Positions 24,715-35,660 of a stretch of DNA of 64,000 bases are shown one piece after another. The notes beneath the pieces were generated by a model. It saw only the letters and a program-made list of their open reading frames with translations, did not search any database and was not told where the DNA came from. Every line of letters begins with the position of its first letter. Within the stretch, counting starts at the first letter, position 1. Source of the stretch: Sipunculus nudus (taxonomy: Eukaryota; Annelida; Sipuncula; Golfingiida; Sipunculidae). A program made the translations under genes and the position numbers. The DNA is taken from contig CM049314.1 in assembly GCA_026874595.1 (NCBI GenBank), positions 2,443,318-2,507,317 of the forward strand. Direction: 5' to 3'.

Positions 24715-26520
24715 AGAGTCCAATTTGGATTCCAAAGCTGATGAACGTAGAAGACTTCGTATGCATAATGTTTTTTTTGGCACGCAATCAGTATAATTAT
24801 CATTGAGGAATCACAAACATTATGCAAATATAAAAGGTAAAATGTTTTCAATGTCTCTATAAGAGAAAAAAAAGTTTGTTTCGTAAAACATAGCTGCCTT
24901 TTTTTACCAATGATATTCGTAAGAAATTCGATACAGGAGATGTTAGAACTTTAGTCATGGAAACAATTTTAATTATATACGGCAACTTATTAATATGTTA
25001 CATGATCTAGCTGTTCTGACAATGATAAATATTGAGTGGGGTCTTTTTTTATTTAACAAAGAACCATATAGTTATGGTAAGATGCATAAGCGCGTGGCTG
25101 GATCCATAGCTGAAGCACAGCTTGGTTTCTAAGCCATGCACGTTCAGTCAAATCCTGATCTACGATCACCTATATTACACAAACATTCAGATATCACGGC
25201 TCTTGTTTTTAGTCAGTTTAGCAAGCTGTGATTGGTTATGAACAACTGACGTGACAATTAAACGAACCGATCTTCTTAATAGTATCTAGTCTGTGATCAA
25301 ATTTTTATTTTCACCAATATTTCCGCAATTTAAAAAAAAAGAAATGATTCTTTGTTTACGCTCCCGAGGCAGCGGAAATCTTGCGCTTCTAAAGAAGCAA
25401 CTGGTTTTCACGCTGCCAGCTTTGGCCGTTTATGATATATTTAGACACCAGATGGCGGTTCGTTGTCCGCTAAAAAAACGTGCGTAAGATGTGACAAGCA
25501 GCCAAACAGATGCCGAAAAACAAACACTCGACAGGCATCCTGGCTCCGCCCATAGCTGCGCTTCAAGCGCCTCTTGATGAGAGTTAACGGTCGAATTTTA
25601 ATTGCTCCCGCTGTATTCTCGCATCATCGATCGATTCGATTATGACATTATGACTGTTAGCGTAGCCATGTATCTGTTATCTGCAGAACTGAAACCAGCC
25701 AGCGAGGTGTGCACGCAGCCTTTGTTGTTACGTTTCGTTTGAATTACAACTCACCGGCCGGGCATCCTATGTGCCCAAGGCCCCAAGCAAACCACGTCTG
25801 GGGCAAATGTCTTTGAGCCTGTGGCCGGTTCAGACCATTACCGGGGCGATGAGCTGTCGCTCAAAACGAAATGAACATGATTGGCTCTGTGTATTCCCCG
25901 CTTGGCCGTGTCTTCCAGCACAAGGTCCCATCTGATTGGATGAAAATACAGTGCTCCCTTCTGGTGTAGCAATTCAGGATACGAGGTCATAACAAACAGC
26001 GCTTACGATAAAGGGAGTAGGCCTATAGTTAAAGCGCTGTGTAAAGAGCATATTCTTTGTTGAGATAAGCTAATTTATACTATTGGAATATATGATAAAT
26101 GAGAAGGGTATTGTGAAGTGAATGCCATTTACTCCTTTAATATTGGGATTTAACCACATTTGACCTTTTGACCATGAACTGTTTCCTTGAAGGTCAAATG
26201 TCTCCTCGACAACCGGGTGTTCCTGAAACTTCGGATCATGGTCTCCCTTGTTGTTGCGGTTGCCAGCCTTGAACAAAACCTGTCATCTAAAGTTTAAAAT
26301 AAACACATTTTATAGGGGTTTGCCAGTGAACTACTTGACATCTTTAGAAATGTAGACCCCAAAATTTCTTGTTTCCTCTCAGCCGCCATCTCATCCTGAT
26401 TTTAAATTTTGCCGCCAATATCAATTTGTACCAATGAGTCTACTTTTCAATCAGACAGGACTGTTTTGTGTGAGCCATAACGGTAAATCCTACTTTCACT
26501 GGATAAGTCAATCAATGTAA
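24715..26520. other. Intergenic region downstream of the agmatinase-like gene
   Basis: Holds copy 2 of the dispersed repeat (24,905-25,245). A less AT-rich stretch at 25,340-25,960 has no recognisable gene. The 64-aa frame at 25,293-25,487 has no known motif. Confidence 0.4.
24905..25245 (+). repeat. Diverged dispersed repeat, copy 2
   Basis: Matches copy 1 at 18,348-18,625 in order and spacing of several short blocks, for example tgttagaaytttagyc, atttaacaaa and ttacacaaacaytc. Divergence is high, so this is old. Confidence 0.55.
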
Positions 26521-26529
26521 CAAATTCGT

Positions 26530-27790
26530 TTTTATTTAAATTATCTCAATTTGCAGATGACATGACCTGATTTTAATAGATATGGAGTCAGGCAGACATT
26601 GTACAAAAGCTTTGAACGTGTATGGTAAATGCTCCGGTCTTTTGATGCTATCTTGGACAAAACTGAAATAAGATAGCTAGGAGACACAGTCGGTAAAGAG
26701 GATGGAGATTTGCCGGTGAGATGGTGCACTGGTCCCCTAGAGCGCTGGAAGTTTTAATAACGGAAAATGCGGATACCATGCCAGACCTGAATTTTAATGA
26801 AACGATTAAAAAGGTTGAAAATACATTGAATATTTGGAAATTAAGATACTAGTATTTGACGCTTAAGGGGCGCATTTTTGTTGCTAAGTCGCTAGTATCA
26901 ATCAAATTTATATATTTAATGAAAGTCATGCATGTGCCAGTTAAAAGAATCTAAACAGATGTACAATCTTTGATGAACCTGTTTATTTGGACAAACCTCT
27001 AAAGGTCAAACATAATGTGTTGATATCATCAATAAGAGAGGATCGACTAAACGCCCCCGATATCCTTATTAAAATGAAGCACTTACATTGGCCTCGGTTT
27101 TGCGATACTTTCAAGATAATCCATCTTTATGGAAACCCATTTTGTGGTATTATTTCAGTGGTCGTTTTATGAAACCGTCGGATATGTTCCAAAGTGCATG
27201 CAATTGAAATATGCCATCTAATTTAGCAAAAATTCTACCAAGATTTGTTAAACAGTTCACGCAAATCAAGTATGTTGAGAAAGGTCACGGATGGGGAAAT
27301 ATTTTGAATGAAATTCATTACTACAATACCAATATTGTACTTAAAATGAGTTTATTTTATTTAAATTGTTACCAGGCTGGAATTGTCCGTTTTTATCAAT
27401 ATAAAGTCAAATGCCACTTTTTAAATATTTCACTCTTACCAGTGCAATTTCCCTGAACATGTAAAAGAATAATATCGGAGAAACCCTTAACTACACATGA
27501 AAATTGAATGTTAGACCAATATGTCGGAGGCACACTGCCAATAAGTTTTCTTACCGGCAAAATAATTTATAAATACTTGCATCGTTGCAATACGTAACAC
27601 CAACCACCCAAATTAAATGTGAGACAGAGCTTAAGAGCCTATCAGAGGATTGGCCAGTTATATATGAGTGTCAATACGTCTGATCGTAAGGAGGTCAAAC
27701 TTCAGGACTTTCGGTACAGATTGACAACAAAGAATTTGACACACCTGTATATACACAATGTTGCATATTGGAGGAAACTGTAAATTTCAT
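26530..27790 (+). mobile_element. Degraded L1-like LINE, reverse transcriptase C-terminal part
   Basis: In shifting frames the sequence encodes LINE pieces in order: QFADDMT with a stop (catalytic FADD, about 26,550), ALNVYGKCSGL, then WKLRYLTLKGRIFVAKSLVS and IKFIYLMKV (about 26,835-26,930), the segment after the RT palm in L1-like elements. Frameshifts and stops break it throughout, so it is inactive. No 5' end was found. Confidence 0.7.
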
Positions 27791-27889
27791 AAATTCATTG
27801 ATTGTGAAAGATTCAACACGTTTTGCTGGATTTTACTGATTGGTGGTATTCCACAGAGCCCACAGGGCCCCTAAGGTCCTAGGTCATCA

Positions 27890-28877
27890 TTGTGAGGTAG
27901 CATGAACGGTAGCATCAAAGTTATGCTGACGACACCCAAGGTAACTTTGTGATCAAGTCATCTGCTCTGTGGATTGATTCTACTCTACAGATTCAGAACT
28001 ATATGTCCGCCAGGAACAACTTGCTGAAAATGAACAACGACAAGTTTGAGTATATCATCTATACACCAGGACGGCAGCTCCATCCCCGGGACTATGTTCT
28101 ACCACTGGGAAATTTGATGTACTTGCCAGCTCCTTAAGTTAAGATCCTTGGGGCCACACAGGACAGTTGTCTCACCAAGGAGCAGCACATCTGTCTTTAA
28201 GTCTTGTTATTACCAGAAATGGAAGTTATTGGCAGAATCCGACGATACGTCACTACTAGCGCCTGCAAAATTATGGTGCAAACCCTAGTGACATCACGCA
28301 TGGATTATGCCAATTCACCCAGTCTCAGATTGCTGACTGCATCGCCTTCAGAACACTGCAGCTCGGCTTATCAAACCCTCCGCGCGGCGAGCTCACATCG
28401 CGCAAAGAACCTATGGAGCTACATTAGCTGCCGGTAAACAACAGACTAGCTTTAAAGTACATTTGCTTACTTACAAAGCACTCCATGGCTAAGCACCTCC
28501 ATACCTTCCCGACATGATTAAAGACTATCGTCCTTTGTGTGCACTTACGTCAGCCAACAAATCACTCCCGGAAGTGCCCATGCAGAACACAGTATGAAAA
28601 GAAATAATTTAGATTCTCTTCCGCTGTCCTCAGGAACAATTTATAAAAACAGCTGAAAACACCTTTGTCATTGTCATCCTTGTCATGTCCACCTTATGTT
28701 TGAATTCTTAATATCTAGTCTGCTACAAATCTAATTGTAGTCATATTGTATTATCTGAATCTCAATTCTTTCTCAAATTATCCTTATGTTTCTTATTGTG
28801 AACAATGCCATAGAGCTTTTATATTTTAATACAGTAAATTTAACACTTTAATATACTTAAATAAAATAAATAAATAA
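27890..28877 (+). mobile_element. Degraded L2/CR1-like LINE 3' end
   Basis: Frames give NNLLKMNNDKFEYIIY (the RT tail 'N..K.E.ii'), then FRTLQLGLSNPPRGE, MELHWLPV-like ELH*LPVNNRLALKYICLLT and KHSMAKHLHTFPT. These match the C-terminal segment of CR1/L2 elements that reads 'LHWLPV..Ri.fK...l..kalhg.aP.Yl'. It ends in taaataaaataaataaataa (28,858-28,877), a tail typical of that group. Stops and frameshifts make it a relic. Confidence 0.7.
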
Positions 28878-29420
28878 ATGTATGTATCTCTTATGATCAT
28901 AAGTAGTGTGCCAAAATCGTGGTCCATGCTCAAGCAAACAAACAAACAGACACGAAACCATGACGTCCTGGTAGGGATAATATCGAGCCATAATAGAGTC
29001 TAAAAATAACCCATGTGGCCCGATGTCATTTGCGGCAATTAGTTTTGTATGATTCAAATGTGTAATGACACTTAATTAAAGGTAATCTTTATATTAATTA
29101 CAAAGCTGTTAATTATAGAGTGGATAATGGTTCGAGGAATGATACGGGACAACTGCATCCGTGAACAGTTGTCGCAGGTCACCAGTTGTTCGTTTTTATA
29201 TTGTAATTTTATCGTTCTGCGCAAAACTTTTACCAATAATATTTATTTATCGAATATTCCCAAGCAATTTATATTTACACGGCCATGACTGCGATCCATC
29301 AAGGTCATTTTAAAGGGGTTTGTTCCGATAGATGATCTCTATTTACTATAGACAATCCATTAGAACATTTATACAATAATGCCAAACAATGCTGATCCCA
29401 CGATACACAGGTTTACTCTA
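28878..29420. other. Intergenic spacer
   Basis: AT-rich; I see no gene, repeat or motif I can support. Confidence 0.4.
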
Positions 29421-29439
29421 AGAAAAAAACACTTTCCAG

Positions 29440-29700
29440 GTAGAATCCAAACGGTTCTTCTTAGTGGACTGAGTGGGGAACCTTTAAGGGTTCTTACTGG
29501 AACCTTTAACACATGGTTCTTTTTGGAATCTCCCGAGGTTTCTTTAATGGATCTTTACGGGTTCGATCTGGAACCTCTTTTAAGGTTCCGGGAAAACCTG
29601 TTGATGGTTCTTCACAATAAACGTAGTAAAGAACCTTTGAAGGTTCCCTTTGGAAACCCTGGGTAATATGGTTCTTTATGAAACCTCCAAAGAATGCTCA
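29440..29700. mobile_element. GGTTC/GAACC palindromic element
   Basis: About 260 bp densely packed with ggttc and its complement gaacc: ggttcttcttag, ggaacctttaagggttct, ggaacctttaac, ggttctttttggaa, ggttccgggaaaacc, aaagaacctttgaaggttcc. Many adjacent pairs are near-palindromes. I recognise this motif style from dispersed repeats in fish and invertebrate genomes, but class and boundaries are uncertain. The 95-aa frame across it is a by-product. Confidence 0.6.
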
Positions 29701-30795
29701 TCTTGGAGGGAGACATATAAAACACTTAGGATAAATTCTGTAGATGGGATATAGAACATTTATTGTTCAATTATCTCAGAATTATTTCATCTGACCGTAA
29801 AAAGCCTTCTTAGGGAGAGCTAACACAAAATTTTGTTTGTACCGAAGATACGAAACAAATATCAATGTGTTTATATGTATTTGTTAATAAAATGCTACCG
29901 CAATATTTATATGACTAACCGATTTCAATTACATGGTTTTTCTGTTTGCAATCATGGACGCATGTGCCATGTTTACTAACAGCTTTTAGATGAACAAGAC
30001 TATACAGCCGTCACAAAAATGTTAAAAGAACCTTTCTTAACAGCATTTACCTAGACTTCATTAAATGTATGCAGATTACGCAAGGGTACATATATTTTAC
30101 AGATAAGCCAAGTGAATAGGCGGCTTTAACATCTAGCCCACGGGTTAACTTTATAGTTCAAAATAATTCCGCCAGATTCAATAGCTGTATACGTACTATA
30201 TGACATTGTTTATTGGGTACACGTACAGACGAAAATATCGTGCATCATAGTCTAGTTTCGCAGTGACTTCCAGAATTTTTGTAATTCTTCCCGGCGTGGA
30301 GACCCATCTGTTTGCACCTATTTTGATATTCGGTGAGAGGGGGGGGGGGATTCTTACTCTTATCTTCGTCCTTGTATATCGTAAATTTTATAACCTTGCT
30401 TACATAAGCCGATAACAGTGTCATATTTCTTGTATGCAGCCACACAGACAGACAGATAGAAGGACAGACAGTTAAGGGTAAAAATATAACCTCCGTCAAT
30501 TTTTTTCGGCGGAAATAAGAGTGCCGAGGGATTGCCCGTTTGTGTGCGGCAATAGATAGCTCGATGAAGATCTCCATGTGTGTTCAGTTAATTTTTTCTT
30601 TGTTTTTAGGTATCAGTATCTATACATAAAACATATATCTAAACTATGTCGACAAAGGAGACTCCTGTTGATAACTATGTTAAATTAGAATGGCACTAAG
30701 TATAGTTCATAGCTTCCTTAAGGCAAAACAACCCGACTACCCCACCCCTTTATACGGGTCCGCATCAACATTGCATTAGGTCTTTATTGGCTAGT
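29701..30795. other. Intergenic spacer with poly-G tract
   Basis: No gene seen. A G-tract occurs at about 30,338-30,350 and a run of cagacaga repeats at about 30,440-30,470. Confidence 0.4.
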
Positions 30796-30803
30796 GTTGT
30801 AAC
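30796..30803 (+). other. 8-bp target-site duplication, left
   Basis: gttgtaac, identical to 32,602-32,609 on the other side of the hAT element. Confidence 0.85.
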
Positions 30804-32601
30804 CAGGGTAAATGCCAGGGCGGTAAATGCCACTGGTAATTACCGGAAAATGTCGGCATAGAATACCCCCTCTGGCAAATGAGTGTCAGTTAAATGGCAA
30901 TTATAAAATAGATGCTGTATTATTTGTGTTTTATTACTGTCACAAAGATCGACAAACTACAAAGACCTACAATATGATAAGAACTGCTCAATACAGATAA
31001 AATGGGATTGATCTGTAACAGCAGACTGCATTGCAAAATTATAGTAATACTGTATCATTGCGTGATAAAAGTTTTGAATAAAGTTTAGCAGAAATCACTC
31101 ATTGAGGAACAATCTATTTTCCAGGGGCTCATGTTAATTTAAATGCATATATAACTGTACCTGAAATTATATAGTTTTATCTGTATACATGCATTGGTAC
31201 TGGAAGGTTTCTCACTGCTAAGAAATTATCTTCATGGGTAGGCAGTGTGCTTGAATTATTATTTTTCTCTTAGTAGTAATAGGTTATTAGTGCTGCTTAA
31301 AACTGTTTGTGTATTCCAGTGCTGACAATATCTTCTGGTAGCTGTTTCCAGTCTATACTAGTTTATTGAATATCAGAATGTTTAAAGGTTTCAGTATTGG
31401 TATAAGTACTTTAATTATTGCCTTTGAGTATAGAGTCTTTGTTGGTATTTTAATGAAAGAATATAGATATTCACCACATATTGCTGCTAGATCATTTCTT
31501 ATTTTGATAAGAAGACTAATAATCTGTCTCTTGGATTATTTTAGTAAGGGTTTGCCACTTAATTCTTGTCACCATTTAGGCCTTGTAACACTACTGCATT
31601 TGCAATTGTATTTGCAAAAATAAATCAGGCAAATATCATGATTATATTGGGTCTGATCATTGCTGTATCCCTTAACACCAGCAGATTAATGCTTGGAAGA
31701 GAGCTTATGTGCTTCTGTTTATCTATGACCATCATCAAAGACCAGATAGATCTAGGCAATTTAGGCAGCTATCTCCTGGCTGAAACCAGTACTGTCCAGT
31801 GAAGTATTCTTCTGCAGTTAGGACCACCGGTCATCACTTACATAGACAACAGCTGGCCCAGGCTTACCTTGACTATAGTCGCATTCAAGGCAGTCACTGG
31901 TCCAGAACTGCAGGGTCGGTACAACATTCCCTGCTCATATATTTAGTGAAATAGTAAGAAACTGAATGAATGGTAATGTGTATTACTATTGATATTTATG
32001 TAAACTAAGATTTATGTGACCTTGGCCCTCACGCTATCTGTCACTTGTCTCCTGGGTTTACATAGTTTGGACCATGCACAGGAAAAACCCCTTGCTGTGG
32101 ATGGGCAAATTAAAAAGCAATCAGGTCTATACTCCATGAGCTGGTCCCCTGACATTACACAGGAAATCACTCTTAGACTGATGCACTTTGATTCAGGGAC
32201 TGCCTCTTTTTAAACACCACAAGTTTAACTGTCAGCTAAGAAACACACCCCTTGTGATATACAAGTAACTACACATTATAAACTGACTTAATAAAACTGC
32301 CCTAAAAGAATCAACCCGGGGAAAAACACAAACTCTCCCCTATCAATAAATCCATTTATTTATTTTTTTAATATTCTATTTGCTTCAATAGTGCTAGAAA
32401 TGCGATCTAATAAGAAGAATCTAGTGAGGAAAGTTTAAGTATAATCAAGACAAAGAAATTTTAATATGACCTGTTGTGATAAAATTCAATTAGCCAGTGT
32501 TTACCAGCAAATGCCAGTACTTACCAGCAAAAAGAGGCATTTCCGGGGATTTACCGCCGGCCTGGACTTAATGAGTATTTGCCGGCATTTTGCCAACCCT
32601 G
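30804..32601. mobile_element. Non-autonomous hAT-type DNA transposon, 1,798 bp
   Basis: The ends are inverted repeats, CAGGGTAAATGCC...at the left and ...GGCAAAATGCC-type/ccaaccctg at the right. They are flanked by the 8-bp direct repeat gttgtaac (30,796-30,803 and 32,602-32,609). CAGGG ends and an 8-bp target duplication are the signature of hAT elements. Subterminal repeats built on 'ttaccggc/gccggtaa' and 'aaatgcc' occur at both ends (30,815-30,860 and 32,495-32,590). No transposase or hAT dimerisation segment is readable inside; the open frames at 31,366-31,623 and 31,566-31,802 have no recognised motif. Confidence 0.85.
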
Positions 32602-32609
32602 GTTGTAAC
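32602..32609 (+). other. 8-bp target-site duplication, right
   Basis: gttgtaac, identical to 30,796-30,803. The intact duplication implies a fairly recent insertion and no later excision. Confidence 0.85.
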
Positions 32610-33453
32610 ATCATTAAAAGTCACTTAATCCTGCCGACAGACAAATCAGCCAACAAACAAAAGGCAAAGATGAAAACATAATCTCCTTTGCACAATTAAC
32701 CAAGCAGTATAGGTAGTTGTTTAAGTCTTACACGACATGACCCGTAGCGACCCCAACAGGCTCTCTTAGATATCAAGCGGGCGAACACTTGACGAATTAG
32801 TATTTTTATGTATCTGATTACATAGTGTAAAGAAAACAAAAGAAAACAAATAAACTTATCAACACGTCACTGTATATCCCATATGATTTATTGTGACCTC
32901 AAATGGGCAATATAGACTGTATATATAAACTCTTTGTGACTAGAAAGCATCATAATATATAAAGAAATATATGCACAGAGTAAATGAGTAGGAATAGTTG
33001 TATGTAAGAGGGATAAAGCTGCAGATTATGTTATCTATGTCTATGATGAACATATACATATATTCAAACTTATTAATGAAGACGCCTTTCTTTTTCATTT
33101 TTTTTAAAAGTATTAATATAATTGTTTGACACAATTTACCCCATCATGGAAATCTGGATCGAATTCTGTTCCCTGTTTAGTATACCAACGGTTCTTTTAA
33201 TTGGCTCGGATAAATAAAAAAATCAATACAGATAACCTCAGTTTTAAACCGATCAAAATATAGCAATTATATTAAAACCCAAACTTCATCCTGTTCCAAA
33301 AAAATACGGTTTTTTTTGCTTATTATAATTCAGTTCACTCTCCATTTACCATGATGATAAAGACAACTTTGTGTGTTGTCAGTACAAAATACACGTTCAT
33401 TAAATGCGAAAATAAATAATAATTAAAATCAAATGTTTCGATATTGGTAAATG
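32610..33453. other. AT-rich spacer, 3' flank of the homeobox gene
   Basis: Probably includes the 3' UTR of the minus-strand homeobox gene. A minus-strand AATAAA occurs near 32,892; no nearer signal was seen. No other feature. Confidence 0.4.
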
Positions 33454-33923
33454 TCACTTTATAATTCCTGTTGTTTGTGATTCGTTGCGGCGAAGCGTGT
33501 GATCTGGCAGTGATGTCTGCTGGTCCAGATCACGTGATCTTGTGTCACGTGATGTGTGTAAAATAAAAGCATCATGCGCATGAGCTAATGGCGGAACTGG
33601 GTAGGTCATATGGCCGTTCACACATTGTGCATGCCCGGGCGTCTGCGCAGCGTATAAACAGACTGCTTCCGGGGGAAATCTATGGAAACAGGATAAAGCG
33701 GAAGGATGCAGTGCGTCATTTCCTACTGAAGAGTTCTGACATGACCAACTGTACATGGCCGGCAGTTTTAAAGATGGTGTCGTCGTCATGGCGGCCCTGG
33801 TGCCGAGTGACTGAAACATTAGCGGCCACCTGTCCAGGCCGGTGTATGCCGGGAGTGGTGGTATCCCGGATGTGTGGTGGTAATTCCCGGAGGCGTGAGG
33901 CGTGCCGCAAGAATGAATGGTAC
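33454..33923 (-). CDS. repo: Repo-like homeobox gene, exon 5 (C-terminus)
   Basis: The acceptor is taattcacag|gtacca, phase 1. Open for 155 codons to a TGA at 33,456-33,454. The product has [20 protein letters not shown] and [15 protein letters not shown] segments. The last ~35 residues ([12 protein letters not shown]...) look less like protein under selection, so the real end could lie earlier through another splice. Confidence 0.7.
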
Positions 33924-35613
33924 CTGTGAATTAAAAATCAATCCTGATTACATATCATGTTAAAAAAAAGACCCTGCTGTATTACACTCTTGTTTAAGGC
34001 TGAGCTGGCTTTCTTTACAAAGTGCCCGTAAAAGTACGAAAATACATTAGGAATGGTTTAGAAATTGGTTTGTGTATACCATATGCAAATGATTTGGTAC
34101 ATTTTGACAAAATCAGTCACTGTGTTGAAATAATCCCACGGTCGCAAACATAAATTATAACTATAGACAAAGCATAGGCCTATACGTTATAGATGACGTA
34201 TGAAAAGTATGAAAAGCCCGCAGACAACTTACTCGGTGACGACACTTGTTTTTTAGGCGTCTCTTTCTTTCGCCATTTCGCCCTTCGGTTTTGGAACCAG
34301 ACCTATTAATAAGAAGTTATTATGTAAATTTTATATCAGTTGGCAAAGAGATCGATATGAAAGTATAAGACTCGCCCATCGGTATTTATATTCAACTGAT
34401 TTTATGAAATACATTTCCTGCATGAAATCAATTAAGGAAGCCTCAGTCTCTTTGTGGATTTTGATGACAATTTAAGGCAGGTGAGAAATTGTAATAAATC
34501 AAATGACACGTTTTTGTTTTAACGATTTGATCATGATATCCTGCCATATATTCAGTCTATTTAAGGATCGGTCTGACGCATGCTTCTCAGCAAAATAGAT
34601 CAGTTCAATTCATATTAAAGTCTAATAAGGTGCTGCTTTAAATTCAAAATCTGCTATATATATACTTTTAAATTTATATCCTTAACTAACATATCGAATA
34701 AGCTCTGTATTTGTTTATTGAAGCTGACGGCAACGAAAGTGACGGGGATCTTCAAGACAGTAATGAACGTAATGCTGATGGTGACTGTATTATTACCTGC
34801 ACCCTGCTTTCGCTGAGGCCAATACGCATAGCTAGTTCCTCCCGAGCAAACACATCCGGGTACGGCGCACGCTCGAAGGCCTTTTCCATCTCCTCGAGTT
34901 GAAATACACTGAACGTTGTCCTGTTAAATACCAAGGTTCGGCTCAGTGCAAATGCAAACATTTCATATATTTCAAATCCGATTATATCTCTTTAAAAATG
35001 AAAATACATATGCAATAACATATCAAATGCAAAATATACTTACAAATGCAATTTGATTGAAAATCAGTTGGGTTACATAGTTCTAAAACAGGACTCTTAC
35101 TAAAACATTTATGTATATGAAGGAGAGAGAGTCAGAAAGAGAGAGAGAAAGAGACACAGAGAGATAGACAAACAAACAGACAGATACAGAGACAGAGAGA
35201 AGAAGGGAGAAGGCAACGTGTGTACAAACAAAGAAAATAAAGAGAGAGTGAGATCGGGAATACCTCAATAGATAGAGAGAGAGATAGAGAGAGAGAAAGA
35301 AAGAGATAGATGGCGGGGGGGGGGGGGGTAATTGGTGTGTCGCAGAGAGCGAAGAAGAGAGCTGGATTGAGATGGGGTTAACCGTCATGATATATGTGAG
35401 ATAGTAGGGAATTGTGTCTGCGTGAGAGAGAGAGAGAGAGAGAGAGAGAGGCGTACTGTGTGTGAGAGAAAGAAGAAAGAGTGAGATAGGATAAACCTCT
35501 ATGTGTGTGTGTGCGCGCGCGTGCGTGTGTGTGTGTGTGTGAGGGGCATAGTGTGTGTGAGAGAGAGAACGCTGGTAAGATATGTTATACCTCTGAGTTG
35601 TGTATGAGGTGAT

Positions 35614-35660
<47 letters not shown>

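Noticed and set aside
24502-24851. Two minus-strand frames of 93 and 86 aa
   Set aside because: They overlap agmatinase exon 7 in antisense and have no motif of their own.
31366-31802. Transposase inside the hAT element
   Set aside because: The open frames there lack the hAT dimerisation segment, the catalytic motifs and adequate length.
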